Of a stretch of 64,000 nucleotides of DNA, positions 46,989 through 55,844 are shown piece by piece. The stretch is from Rhodococcus sp. P1Y (GTDB taxonomy: Bacteria; Actinomycetota; Actinomycetes; Mycobacteriales; Mycobacteriaceae): NCBI RefSeq assembly GCF_003641205.1, contig NZ_CP032762.1, positions 2,852,001 to 2,916,000 of the forward strand, in the 5' to 3' direction. Under the pieces are notes generated by a model. It worked only from the letters and a program-made list of their open reading frames with translations. It did no database searches and was not told the origin of the DNA. How positions within the stretch are numbered: position 1 is the first letter of the stretch; each line of letters opens with the position of its first letter. A program made the position numbers and the translations under genes.

Positions 46989-48014
46989 GTGATTGTCGTT
47001 CCTGACTTCGGCGCAATACTGCAGGAGCGTCGCGAGAAGTGGCCGTGGTTCGACCATACTGTTCGTGCCGCATCGCGATACCAGGCGCAGAAGGGCGATT
47101 ACTACGCCGCCGGGATGACCTACTTCAGCGTCCTGGCCCTGTTTCCTTTGCTGATGGTCGCGTTCGCCGCTGCGGGATTCGTTCTCGTGGGACAGCCCGA
47201 ATGGCTGGACGAAATCAGAGAACAGATCGCGCAGAACGTGCCTGGCAGTTTGGGCGACACCATCAACGACCTGATCAACACAGCAGTCGAGTCGAGAACC
47301 AGCGTCGGCATCATCGGTTTGCTCGGTGCGCTCTATGCAGGACTCGGATGGATCGCCAACTTGCGGGAAGCGTTGACGGCGATGTGGGAATCCGTGCACG
47401 AACCGGGCAGCTTCCTCGCCACCAAGCTCAAGGATCTGGCTGCACTTGTCGGGCTGGGACTGGCTCTTGCCGTGTCGCTGGGGTTGTCCGCTCTGAACGG
47501 CGGCTCGGTCATGAAGAGTCTGCTCGAGTTGGTCAATCTCGGTGAGGTCCCCGGTGTGAGCGTGCTGCTGCGCATCGTGTCGGTGCTGTTGGCTTTGGCA
47601 GCGACGTGGGCACTGTTCGTGTGGGTCATTTCGCGTCTCCCTCGCGAGCCTGTCCCGTTCCGAAGCGCGGTCAAGGGTGGTCTGATTGCGGCGATCGGCT
47701 TCGAGATCTTCAAGCAGATTGCCGCGATCTACCTTGCATCGGTGACGAACGGGCCGGCAGGAGTGGTGTTCGGGCCGATCATCGGCCTGTTGGTGTTCGT
47801 GTTCACGACGTCTCGGTTCCTGTTGTTCGCCACCGCATTTGCTGCAACCACCGCCGAAAGCCTGGCTCTGGCCTTCGTGCCGCCGCCGGAACCGGCCGTG
47901 ATCACCACCCGTGTCGAGGTCAACGACGGACCGTCGGTGAAGGGCGGTATCGCGCTCGTCGGCGCGGGTGCCCTCGCAGCAGTCGGGCTCGGATTCCTCG
48001 GTCGCAGGCGCTGA
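46989..48014 (+). CDS. yhjD: YihY/BrkB family inner membrane protein (YhjD-like)
   Basis: A 341-residue protein with six expected membrane helices. Diagnostic segments are AQKGDYYAAGMTYFSVLALFPLLMVAFAAAGF, GIIGLLGALYAGLGWIANLREALTAMW and VKGGLIAAIGFEIFKQIAAIY. The family was once thought to be RNase BN; its role is unknown, though YhjD has been linked to lipid export in E. coli. It follows trpS as in mycobacteria. GTG 46989 is the start. Confidence 0.9.
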   Translation: MIVVPDFGAILQERREKWPWFDHTVRAASRYQAQKGDYYAAGMTYFSVLALFPLLMVAFAAAGFVLVGQPEWLDEIREQIAQNVPGSLGDTINDLINTAVESRTSVGIIGLLGALYAGLGWIANLREALTAMWESVHEPGSFLATKLKDLAALVGLGLALAVSLGLSALNGGSVMKSLLELVNLGEVPGVSVLLRIVSVLLALAATWALFVWVISRLPREPVPFRSAVKGGLIAAIGFEIFKQIAAIYLASVTNGPAGVVFGPIIGLLVFVFTTSRFLLFATAFAATTAESLALAFVPPPEPAVITTRVEVNDGPSVKGGIALVGAGALAAVGLGFLGRRR

Positions 48015-48041
48015 CGACCTTTCGCGTCATGCGCGAGGAGT

Positions 48042-49337
48042 TCAGCGTCTGCGGCCGAGTTGGCGCGCCCACAACAGGAGACCGAGCACAACCAGTGCAC
48101 CGATGACGCCGATGCCGATACGTATCGCGTTGTCGCCACCGGACTCGAGTGCGGATTCTCGCTCGGCCGAGCCGGAGTTCTCGCTCGGCGGAGACGCGAG
48201 AGTAGGAACCGGAGCGCGTGTGCTCGTGACATCGCCGACCGAGTCCTCCTGCACCAGCGTGCCGACGGCCGCCGACGCCGGGAGGGCGTAGCCGTAGTCG
48301 AGAAGCCGAGCAGCTTGCTCCCACGGCCGGATCGGGAAAACATCGCCCTTCATGATGGTGATGGCCAGGCGTCGACCGTTCTTGTCTGCGCCGCCGACGA
48401 AAGTCTGTCGGGCGTCGTCGGTGTAGCCGGTCTTGCCTCCCAGAGCGCCGTCGTAGTTGTACAAGAGCTGATTGTCGTTGGACAGTGTGAAGCCAGGTCG
48501 GTCGACATCGTCGGGAATCTCGGGATCTTTGGGAAACCCAGGGAACTGGACCGTTTCGGTCGAGATCAGTTGCGCAAAGGTCGGGTTCTCCATCGCCGCG
48601 CGGAAGAAGAGAGCCAGATCGTAAGCCGAGCTGGACATTCCGGGTCCGTCGAGTCCGGACGGTGTCGCCGTTCGAGTATCGAGCGCGCCCAGCGACTCGG
48701 CTTTGGCGTTCATCTTCTCGACAGTGGCTGCGTCGCCGCCGAGTTGGGCCGCAAGCGCATGGGCTGCGTCGTTCCCCGACGCCATCACCAGACCTTGCAT
48801 CAGCTGGAAGTTGCTGTAGACGCCACCTTTGCCGATGCCGACTGCGCTACCTTCTGCGTTGGCATCCTCGGCGGTGGCGACGACGGTCGTGTTCAAATTC
48901 AGTTCCTCCAGCGCGACGAGTGCGAGAAGAATCTTGATGGTGCTCGCCGGACGGTACCGGCCGTGGGGGTCCTTGGCAGCGAGAACGTCGCCGGAGTCGA
49001 GGTCCGACAACACCCATCCGGTCGCCGAAATGTCGGCAGGAAGCGGTGGTGCACCGTCGGGAGTGATCGTTCCGCATTCGGCGAGAGCGTCGCCTCCGAC
49101 CGCATCGGCTGGGACCGGTAGCGGAGCCGGCACGGTCTCTCCGGGTGCCGGGACCTCGGACAGGTCGATCGCGGGCGGCGGCGTCGTCGCCTGCGGGCAG
49201 TCCTCGGTGTTGGGCGTCGTGAACGGGGTGGTGGTGGCGACGGGAGGATCCTCGGGTTGCGCATACGCCGGACCAGCCGTCGTGAACAGGATCGCCGTCG
49301 TGGTCAGGGCAGCGCACACCCTCGAAATCGTTCTCAT
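48042..49337 (-). CDS. dacB1: D-alanyl-D-alanine carboxypeptidase (DacB1-like penicillin-binding protein)
   Basis: A 431-residue class C low-molecular-weight PBP that trims peptidoglycan pentapeptides outside the membrane. It has a signal peptide (MRTISRVCAALTTTAILFTTAGPAYA) and a Pro/Thr-rich linker. The catalytic STIK (Ser132-Lys135), SGN in MASGNDAAHALA and KTG in LGGKTGYTDDAR follow. A C-terminal anchor helix (IGIGVIGALVVLGLLLW) precedes GRRR. Its ATG overlaps the end of the MepB-family frame. Confidence 0.94.
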   Translation of the reverse strand: MRTISRVCAALTTTAILFTTAGPAYAQPEDPPVATTTPFTTPNTEDCPQATTPPPAIDLSEVPAPGETVPAPLPVPADAVGGDALAECGTITPDGAPPLPADISATGWVLSDLDSGDVLAAKDPHGRYRPASTIKILLALVALEELNLNTTVVATAEDANAEGSAVGIGKGGVYSNFQLMQGLVMASGNDAAHALAAQLGGDAATVEKMNAKAESLGALDTRTATPSGLDGPGMSSSAYDLALFFRAAMENPTFAQLISTETVQFPGFPKDPEIPDDVDRPGFTLSNDNQLLYNYDGALGGKTGYTDDARQTFVGGADKNGRRLAITIMKGDVFPIRPWEQAARLLDYGYALPASAAVGTLVQEDSVGDVTSTRAPVPTLASPPSENSGSAERESALESGGDNAIRIGIGVIGALVVLGLLLWARQLGRRR

Positions 49338-49912
49338 CGCGAATCACCATAGGCGGTCGGGCTGGGCTCACCGAGTAGACCCACCGGATCTGGGTGCACA
49401 CTATCGAGGAGAATCGACGGCTTCCCGTCGGTTCTCCTCGATAGTGTGCAAGCGGTGCCGGGCGAGAGATCGGTGAAGTAACGCGATTGCCATAGCTGCG
49501 TCGCCAAGGCAGTTCGGCTCACCGGCGAGTCCCAGGTCGGATACACGCGGAAGGCGCGTTTGCCTTCCTTGCCCGGCATAGAAAGGACACCGCGCTCACG
49601 TAGAACATGCTTGGGGAACTCGAAATAGCCGAACCGTTCGGGCGTCCGGGTGACGACGACAAGGATCTCTAGGTCGTCGTTCTCGTCGAAGGGTTCGATC
49701 GGGCCGTTGCCTGCTCGCTTCCAGAACGTGACGAATTGCCCGATTTTCTTCGGCGTGGTGCGTGCGACCCTAAACCGCACCGGCACAGTGTCTCTGAGGA
49801 ATGCGCAGGCCCCGTACTCGGCACTCTCAGCCTCTTGAACGATGTCCGTCAGCGTCGATCCGTCGATGTCGAAGACGAGTCGCTTCAGTTCGAGAAGCTC
49901 AGGGTGCAGCAT
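49334..49912 (-). CDS. MepB family protein with palindrome-derived C-terminus
   Basis: A 192-residue protein of the MepB family (small proteins first noted beside the MepA efflux pump in Staphylococcus; function unknown). Typical segments are YGACAFLRDTVPVRFRVARTTPKKIGQFVTFWKR and GYFEFPKHVLRERGVLSMPGKEGKRAFRVYP. The family normally ends near RYFTDLS. Here the frame continues some 40 residues through a 56-bp palindrome (49395-49450) and stops in the dacB1 start codon. The extra tail is therefore probably acquired. Confidence 0.8.
   Translation of the reverse strand: MLHPELLELKRLVFDIDGSTLTDIVQEAESAEYGACAFLRDTVPVRFRVARTTPKKIGQFVTFWKRAGNGPIEPFDENDDLEILVVVTRTPERFGYFEFPKHVLRERGVLSMPGKEGKRAFRVYPTWDSPVSRTALATQLWQSRYFTDLSPGTACTLSRRTDGKPSILLDSVHPDPVGLLGEPSPTAYGDSR
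49395..49450. repeat. 56-bp palindrome inside the 3' end of the MepB-family gene
   Basis: Two 26-bp arms (49395-49420 and 49425-49450) beginning TGCACACTATCGAGGAGAA pair with a single T-G mismatch around a CTTC loop. It is the strongest hairpin in the window. Placed just before dacB1 and reading through in frame, it resembles an inserted REP-like element or a terminator. Confidence 0.85.
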
Positions 49913-50004
49913 TGTTCCAGTCTGCTACGAACGACGGCGGACGCGAAAACCCTTTACCCGGACACGTCCCTCGTCGATTCGCTGGCACGGTCCCGCCGCT
50001 GGCT

Positions 50005-50880
50005 TCAATCCTTGTACTTGCCGACGAATTCGTTCATCGTCTTCAGTTGGTAGCGGGAGACTTCGTCTGCGTTCTCGTTCTCGGCGAAGACGCTCGACAC
50101 CATGACGGTGTCGTCCTTGCCGTAGAAACCGAGTTCGCCCAGGCTCCCGAAGAACTCGTCCCAGTTGACATCTCCGTCACCGATCTTGAGATGTTGGTGC
50201 ACTCGTACGGCGTTGCCGGGAGGGTTGGTGATGTAGCGGAGGCCGTGCGACCGGTGGTGATCCATGGTGTCTGCGACGTGCACGAGGCGAACGAGATCAC
50301 CTGCGGTGCGCATGATTCCGGGAAGATCGCCGCCCATGTGGAACTGATGGCAGGCCACTACGGCCATGCCGATGTTCTTCGAGTTGATACCGCGGATGAC
50401 GCGAATCGCAGCCTGTCCGTCCTCGACGAAATCGTCGGGGTGCGGATCGATGCGGACGTCGATGCCTTCTCGTTCGACGATCGGAACGAGCTCTTCCATG
50501 GAGCGGTAGAACGCGCGCTCGGACTCTTCTGCCTTCTCCGGTCGACCACTGAACTCTGTGTTCATGACGTTCACACCGAGGTCGACGGTGATCTGGATAG
50601 CGCGCTTCCAATACCGCACAGCGGCTTCGCGGGCATCCTCGTCGGGACCCGACCAGCGCAGTACCGGCAGAACCGATGCAATGCCGACGCCTGCGTCCTT
50701 GCATGCCTTCTTGAACTTGGCGACGAGGTCGTCGTCGGCTTTGGGGTGATTGAAGAACGGGATCATGTCCACGTGCGGCGTGAGCTGCAAGTAGTCGTAA
50801 CCCAGATCCGCGACTACGCGGGGCAGCTCCAACAACGAGAAGTCATGGTGAAACGGCGTTGGATCGAGAGCGATTTTCAT
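50005..50880 (-). CDS. iolH: IolH-type sugar phosphate isomerase/epimerase
   Basis: A 291-residue xylose-isomerase-like TIM barrel (AP_endonuc_2 fold). It begins MKIALDPTPFHHDFSLLELPRVVADLGYDYLQLTP, with metal-binding candidates in NVMNTEFSGRP, DIRIDPHPDDF-like (DVRIDPHPDDF) and VVACHQFHMGGD, and LVHVADTMDHHRSHG. IolH has no settled reaction in inositol catabolism. It is the last gene of the leftward iol operon, 20 bp after iolD. ATG 50880 is the start. Confidence 0.87.
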   Translation of the reverse strand: MKIALDPTPFHHDFSLLELPRVVADLGYDYLQLTPHVDMIPFFNHPKADDDLVAKFKKACKDAGVGIASVLPVLRWSGPDEDAREAAVRYWKRAIQITVDLGVNVMNTEFSGRPEKAEESERAFYRSMEELVPIVEREGIDVRIDPHPDDFVEDGQAAIRVIRGINSKNIGMAVVACHQFHMGGDLPGIMRTAGDLVRLVHVADTMDHHRSHGLRYITNPPGNAVRVHQHLKIGDGDVNWDEFFGSLGELGFYGKDDTVMVSSVFAENENADEVSRYQLKTMNEFVGKYKD

Positions 50881-50900
50881 GGTTCTGCGGTCCTAGGGGT

Positions 50901-52859
50901 TCAGTTGCCGGACGGACGAAGGAAGGGGCGCTGAATCTTCTTCCACTTCTCGTAGGTGGCGTATGCAGTCTGGGTGGATTCGAGCGTCGACGTCGCGCTC
51001 ACCGGAACGTCCCACCAGGATTCGGAATCCGGCGCCGCGATCAGCGGGTCGGTTTCCACGTGAATGACAGTGGATGTCGTGCTCGCCTTGGCAGCCTTGA
51101 CTGCGTCGGTGAACTCGTTGCCGTTGTTCACTCGCACCACCTCGACACCGAGGCTGGCCGCGTTGGCCGCCAGATCGACCGGCAGAATTGCGCCGTCCAG
51201 TCTGCCGTCTTGTCCGCGGTAGCGGTAGTCGGTTCCGAAGCGTTGTGAGCCGAGGGATTCCGACAGCGAGCCGATGGATGCGAAGCCATGGTTCTGGACG
51301 AGGATCATGATGATCTTGACGCCCTCCTGCACGGCGGTGACGAGTTCGGTTGCCATCATCAGGTAGGAGCCGTCGCCGACCATGACGAATACGTCGCGGT
51401 CGGGCTCGGCCATCTTGGCGCCGATGCCGCCTGCGACCTCGTAACCCATGCACGAGAAACCGTACTCGACGTGGTAGCCCTTGGAATCGCGCGTGCGCCA
51501 GAGTTTGTGCAGATCACCTGGCATCGAGCCGGCAGCACATACTACGACGTCGCGGGGATCGGACAGCGTGTTGGCCAGGCCGATGACCTGATTCTGGTTC
51601 AACGGCGCCGTCGAATCCTCGATCTTGTACACCGCGGACACGGTCGCGTCCCACTCCGCTGCCAGTTCGGCCGTGCGAGTCCGGTATTCGGCGGGAACCT
51701 CGTAGTCGCCCAGCGCCTCGATCAAGGCGTCGAGTGCTTCGCGGGCGTCGGAGACGACCGAGATGCCACCCTGCTTCACCGAGTCGATCGACGCGACGTT
51801 GATGTTGACGAAGCGAACGTCGGGGTTGTTGAACGCCGTCCGCGAGGCGGACGTGAAATCGCTGTAGCGAGTACCGATTCCGATGATCACGTCTGCTTCG
51901 GTCGCGATCGCGTTGGCTGCGGTGGTGCCGGTGGATCCGAGGGCGCCGACGGACTGGGGGTGGTCGTAGGTCAGCGATCCCTTACCTGCCTGGCTCTGGC
52001 CGACCGGGATTCCGGTCTTCTCGCACAGGGCTGCAAGCGATTCGGTGGCACCGGAGTAGATGACGCCGCCGCCTGCGACGATCAGGGGCTTCTTTGCGCT
52101 GCGGATGACCTCGGCAGCACGGGAGACGACGGACTTCTCCGGTAGCGGGCGCGCTACGTGCCACGTGCGCGGCGCGAACAGGGACTCGGGCCAATCGAAG
52201 GCCTCGGCCTGAACGTCCTGGGGGATGGCGATGGTGGCGGCACCGGTCTCGACGGGATCGGTGAGTACACGCATTGCGCCGAGTAATGCACTCGGCAGCT
52301 GCTCGGGACGCCACACCCGGTCGAAGTAGCGCGACAGCGGCTTGAACGCGTCGTTGACGGTGATGTCGCCGCTGGACGGGAGCTCGAGCTCCTGCAGTAC
52401 GGGCGCACTCGCCCGGGTGGCGAACGTGTCTGCGGGAAGCAGCAATACGGGCAGACGGTTGATCGTCGCGAGCGCGGCGCCGGTCAGCATGTTGGTCGAA
52501 CCCGGTCCGACGCTGGCGGTGACGGCCCAGGTCTGGAGGCGATCCTTCTGGCGTGCGTACGCGACGGCGCTGTGCACCATGGCCTGCTCGTTGCGTCCGA
52601 GGACGTAGGGGAGTTCCGGCTCGGTGCCCGCTTCGACGGCGTCGATTTCGGCCTGCAGAAGCGCCTGGCCGAGACCTGCGACGTTGCCGTGGCCGAAGAT
52701 GCCGAATGCTCCGGCGAAGAACTTCGTGCGAACGCCGTCCCGCTCGACGAACTGGTTCGCGAGAAACTTCACGGTTGCCTGGGACACGGTGAGGTGCACT
52801 ACGGGTTCGGTGTTCTCGGTCTTGCTCGCCGAGATCGGTGCGGTGGACACCACGGTCAT
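50901..52859 (-). CDS. iolD: 3D-(3,5/4)-trihydroxycyclohexane-1,2-dione acylhydrolase
   Basis: A 652-residue ThDP enzyme that opens the ring of trihydroxycyclohexanedione to 5-deoxyglucuronate. The pyrimidine-binding domain (FLANQFVERDGVRTKFFAGAFGIFGHGNVAGLGQAL), the central domain (KKPLIVAGGGVIYSGAT) and the cofactor motif VMVGDGSYLMMATELVTAV...VQNHGF are all present. ATG 52859 overlaps the iolB stop (ATGA). A longer open frame upstream is only iolB read in another phase. Confidence 0.95.
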   Translation of the reverse strand: MTVVSTAPISASKTENTEPVVHLTVSQATVKFLANQFVERDGVRTKFFAGAFGIFGHGNVAGLGQALLQAEIDAVEAGTEPELPYVLGRNEQAMVHSAVAYARQKDRLQTWAVTASVGPGSTNMLTGAALATINRLPVLLLPADTFATRASAPVLQELELPSSGDITVNDAFKPLSRYFDRVWRPEQLPSALLGAMRVLTDPVETGAATIAIPQDVQAEAFDWPESLFAPRTWHVARPLPEKSVVSRAAEVIRSAKKPLIVAGGGVIYSGATESLAALCEKTGIPVGQSQAGKGSLTYDHPQSVGALGSTGTTAANAIATEADVIIGIGTRYSDFTSASRTAFNNPDVRFVNINVASIDSVKQGGISVVSDAREALDALIEALGDYEVPAEYRTRTAELAAEWDATVSAVYKIEDSTAPLNQNQVIGLANTLSDPRDVVVCAAGSMPGDLHKLWRTRDSKGYHVEYGFSCMGYEVAGGIGAKMAEPDRDVFVMVGDGSYLMMATELVTAVQEGVKIIMILVQNHGFASIGSLSESLGSQRFGTDYRYRGQDGRLDGAILPVDLAANAASLGVEVVRVNNGNEFTDAVKAAKASTTSTVIHVETDPLIAAPDSESWWDVPVSATSTLESTQTAYATYEKWKKIQRPFLRPSGN

Positions 52860-53752
52860 GCTCCTGTCGGTGCGGAGTCGAGGGTTAGGCCGTTCAAGGG
52901 AAGTCTGGGATCGACGGCCTGGTCGGCCCAGGTGCCGCGGATCCAGGTGTGCTCGGGATCGTCGACGATGTTCCAGGCGCGTTCTTTGCCCGGTCCGGCC
53001 ATGACGTTCAGGTAGTACATGTGGTACCCGGGAGCAGCGACGGACGGGCCGTGGTAGCCGTGCGGCACGAGTACAACGTCGCCGGTGCGGACCTCTTCGA
53101 GCACCTCGATGGGCCGTGCCGGAGTGCCGTAGACGCGGTGGTAGCCGAAGCCGTTGCTGCCGTCGGGGCCTTCGGCGATCTCGAAGTAGTAGATCTCTTC
53201 GAGCGCGGACTCGGTCGGTGTGTTCTCGTCGTGCTTGTGGCCCGGGTACGACGACCAGTTGCCACCGGGGGTGATGACCTCGCACGCGATGAGCGAATCG
53301 GCCTCGAAAGTATCGGCGGTGCCGAAGTTGTGAACCTGACGGCTGCAATTGCCTGCGCCGCGAAGCTCGACGGAGACGTCGGCTGCGGGCACGTAGCGGA
53401 ACGGAAGCTTCTTGTCGGCGCGGGCGCCGCACAGGGCGAACCGTCCGCCGTCGACACTCGACAGCGTGTACGCGGAATCCCGCCCGACATAGGCGAAGTC
53501 GGAGGGACCGTCGAAGACCGATGCGCGGCCGGCGAGGTCGAACTTCGTGCCGTCACTGGAGACGGTGGCCGAGCCCGAGAGCGGCACGACCATGATCTCG
53601 TCGGGACCGGAGTCGAGATCCAAGGACTGGCCAGCCGTCAAAGTGACCGTCCGCAGGCTGGATTCGGTCCATCCCGCGGACTCGGGCGTCACGACTACGT
53701 CGAACCCGTCCTTGCTGCCCGATCCTGCTGCGATGTAGAACTCGGAGTTCAT
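52856..53752 (-). CDS. iolB: 5-deoxy-glucuronate isomerase
   Basis: Isomerises 5-deoxy-glucuronate to 2-deoxy-5-keto-gluconate. The 298-residue bicupin shows the metal-site region WSSYPGHKHDENTPTESALEEIYYFEI and VLVPHGYHGPSVAAPGYHMYYLNVMAGP. It begins at ATG 53752, 3 bp after the aldolase-like gene, and overlaps iolD by 4 bp. Confidence 0.95.
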   Translation of the reverse strand: MNSEFYIAAGSGSKDGFDVVVTPESAGWTESSLRTVTLTAGQSLDLDSGPDEIMVVPLSGSATVSSDGTKFDLAGRASVFDGPSDFAYVGRDSAYTLSSVDGGRFALCGARADKKLPFRYVPAADVSVELRGAGNCSRQVHNFGTADTFEADSLIACEVITPGGNWSSYPGHKHDENTPTESALEEIYYFEIAEGPDGSNGFGYHRVYGTPARPIEVLEEVRTGDVVLVPHGYHGPSVAAPGYHMYYLNVMAGPGKERAWNIVDDPEHTWIRGTWADQAVDPRLPLNGLTLDSAPTGA

Positions 53753-53755
53753 CTC

Positions 53756-54655
53756 TCACCTCACCATGTCGACTGCGGTACCGACAGCTGCTTCGACGTT
53801 GCCGTCCTTGGGGTAGAGCAATGTGCGTCCGACGATCAAGCCCCTCACGGCGGGGATCTCGAGTGCCTTCGCCCAGCTGGCGTAGGTCTCCTCGGGAGCG
53901 GTCTGCGGATCTCCGCCGAGAAGCAGCGTCGGGAGAGTCGTTGCGTCCATGACGCGTTCCATCTCGTCGACGACCGGCAGTTTCATCCAGGTGTAGGCGG
54001 AGGTCGATCCGAGGCCTTGGGTGATGTGGATGGACTTGATGACGGCGTCGGCGCTCAGGTCGTTCTTGACGCGACCCTCGACACGACTGGACAGAAAGGG
54101 CTCGACCATCGCGATGAGTTGGTGTGCGGCGAGTTCATCGATCGCCTGCGCGCAGGCGGTCATCGTTGCGAGGGTGCCTGGATCGTCGAGAGCAATGCGG
54201 GTGAGCATCTTCGCGCCGTTCATCCGTGCTTTGGCGGTCGACGCTGCGGTAGCACCGGTCATTCGGTCGTCGAGCTCGAACGACGCGCCGGCCAGACCGC
54301 CGCGGTTCATCGAAGAGAAGACGACCTTGTCCTCCAGCGCCCCGAGAAGCACGAGGTCGTCGAGGATCTCCGAGGAGGCGAGGACGCCGTCCACGCCGGG
54401 GTTGGCGAGAGCAGTACGCAGGCGGTCGAGCAGCTCGGTGCGGCTGTTCATCGCGGTCTGGTCGGTGCCCACCGACAGTGCGCCGCGAGCGGGGTGATCT
54501 GCGGCGACGATCATGAGCCTGCCGTTGCCGCGGATGGTCTCGCGCGTGAGGCGGGTGGCCCAGGCGCGCTCGATCGCGTGTGGGTCGCTCGCACGAATTG
54601 CGGTGACCTCGGCGTACGTCGAAGCGGCGGGCTGGGTCAGCGTGGTCTCAGACAT
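53756..54655 (-). CDS. Cgl0159-type (beta/alpha)8 aldolase-like protein of the iol operon
   Basis: A 299-residue barrel with RLMIVAADHPARGALSVG near the N-terminus, VKNDLSADAVIKSIHITQGLGSTSAYTWMKLPVVDEMERV, and TLPTLLLGGDPQ near the C-terminal phosphate site. In Corynebacterium glutamicum the equivalent gene also follows iolC. By position it could be the class I aldolase that splits 2-deoxy-5-keto-gluconate 6-phosphate (the IolJ step), for which no other gene is present here. That role is inferred. It overlaps iolC by 8 bp. Confidence 0.83.
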   Translation of the reverse strand: MSETTLTQPAASTYAEVTAIRASDPHAIERAWATRLTRETIRGNGRLMIVAADHPARGALSVGTDQTAMNSRTELLDRLRTALANPGVDGVLASSEILDDLVLLGALEDKVVFSSMNRGGLAGASFELDDRMTGATAASTAKARMNGAKMLTRIALDDPGTLATMTACAQAIDELAAHQLIAMVEPFLSSRVEGRVKNDLSADAVIKSIHITQGLGSTSAYTWMKLPVVDEMERVMDATTLPTLLLGGDPQTAPEETYASWAKALEIPAVRGLIVGRTLLYPKDGNVEAAVGTAVDMVR

Positions 54656-55646
54656 TGACGGCCTCCGTGGCAGTTTCTTCTGCGAGGGCTGCTACCTCGG
54701 CGGCGGTCGGCATGGCGGTGGAGCACTCGAGACGCGAAGCGACGATCGCGCCTGCTGCGTTGCCGTATCGAAGGATCTTCTCCAGCGGCCACCCTGCCAG
54801 CAGTCCGTGGCACAGCGATCCACCGAAGCTGTCGCCTGCACCGAGCCCGTTGACGACGTCGACGAAATTGGGCGGGACAGTGACGGTCTGGGATCTGGTC
54901 TTGCCCATGACGCCCTTGGGGCCCATCTTGACGATGGCAAGCTCGACGCCGAGATCGAGCAGTGCGTCGGCTGCTTTGTGTGGGTCGGTCTCGCCGACGG
55001 CGACCTCACACTCCTCCTTGTTGCCGACGGCGACGGTGACGTGCTGCAGGGCTTTCCGCACCTGCTCGGTAGCTGCAGCGGTGGACTCCCAGAACATGGG
55101 ACGGTAGTCGAGATCGAGAACCGTCAGCGGTGCCCGTCCTCGCGCCTCCCACGCTGCGAAATGCGCGCTGCGGCTCGGCTCCTCCGACAGACCGGTAACG
55201 GTCGACCAGTACAGACGAGCGCTCTTCACCGCTTCGGTATCGATGTTCTGCGGCGTGATCTGCAGGTCCGGCGCCGAGGGCTTGCGGTAGAAGTACAGCG
55301 GGAAGTCGTCGGGCGGGAAAATCTCGCAGAACGTGACGGGTGTGGCGAATTGGGTGTCCGTGACGACGAATCGATTGTCCACTCCGAGGCGCGCGAGTTC
55401 GGCAGCGACGTAGCGCCCGAACGGATCGTTGCCGACACCTGAAATCAAGGCGGACTTCTCGCCGAGACGCGCTGCAGCGACCGTCACGTTGGCTGCGCTT
55501 CCACCGAGAAACTTCCCGAAGGACTCGACGTCTTCCAGGCCGACGCCGGTCTGCAGCGGATAGATGTCGACGCCACTTCGCCCGATGGCGAGGACGTCGA
55601 ATGCCGTGGTGTTCGCATCGGCTGAGGTGGTCAAGATCGACTCCAT
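54648..55646 (-). CDS. iolC: 5-dehydro-2-deoxygluconokinase
   Basis: A 332-residue PfkB/ribokinase-family kinase that phosphorylates 2-deoxy-5-keto-gluconate with ATP. It shows LAIGRSGVDIYPLQTG, FLGGSAANVTVAAARLG (substrate-binding) and the C-terminal signature VNGLGAGDSFGGSLCHGLL with the catalytic Asp. It is the first gene of the leftward operon and is divergent from iolR. ATG 55646 is the start. Confidence 0.95.
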   Translation of the reverse strand: MESILTTSADANTTAFDVLAIGRSGVDIYPLQTGVGLEDVESFGKFLGGSAANVTVAAARLGEKSALISGVGNDPFGRYVAAELARLGVDNRFVVTDTQFATPVTFCEIFPPDDFPLYFYRKPSAPDLQITPQNIDTEAVKSARLYWSTVTGLSEEPSRSAHFAAWEARGRAPLTVLDLDYRPMFWESTAAATEQVRKALQHVTVAVGNKEECEVAVGETDPHKAADALLDLGVELAIVKMGPKGVMGKTRSQTVTVPPNFVDVVNGLGAGDSFGGSLCHGLLAGWPLEKILRYGNAAGAIVASRLECSTAMPTAAEVAALAEETATEAVNV

Positions 55647-55737
55647 GAGGGTGTAGAGGGCTTCGCGGAGGTGGTTCGCGTGCCGGCGGCTCGTCGCGTT
55701 CTACTGTGCGCCAGGCCACACGTTGATGTCAATAGTT

Positions 55738-55747
55738 TGTCCTGACA
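55738..55747. promoter_or_regulatory. Candidate IolR operator in the iolC-iolR gap
   Basis: TGTCCTGACA fits the IolR motif KGWCHTRACA described for C. glutamicum (recalled, not searched) at every position and is itself a TGTC/GACA dyad. It lies in the 198-bp divergent region, 91 bp before iolC and 97 bp before iolR. Autoregulation and repression of iolC are plausible. A TTGATGTCAA dyad occurs just upstream (55723-55732). Confidence 0.5.
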
Positions 55748-55844
55748 TTCTTACTACCGGTCAAGGTGATGTTAGTGTTCGCCTACACTTCCGATCAAGC
55801 CGGGCGGACGGTGTCGCCCACTTCGAGATACGGAGCCATCGGTC

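Noticed and set aside
52860..53432. Long N-terminal extension of iolD
   Set aside because: This part is iolB read in another phase; the true IolD N-terminus begins at ATG 52859 in an ATGA overlap.
52949..54658. 569-codon open frame antisense to iolB and the aldolase-like gene
   Set aside because: It spans two well-supported genes of the opposite strand and has no recognisable motif.
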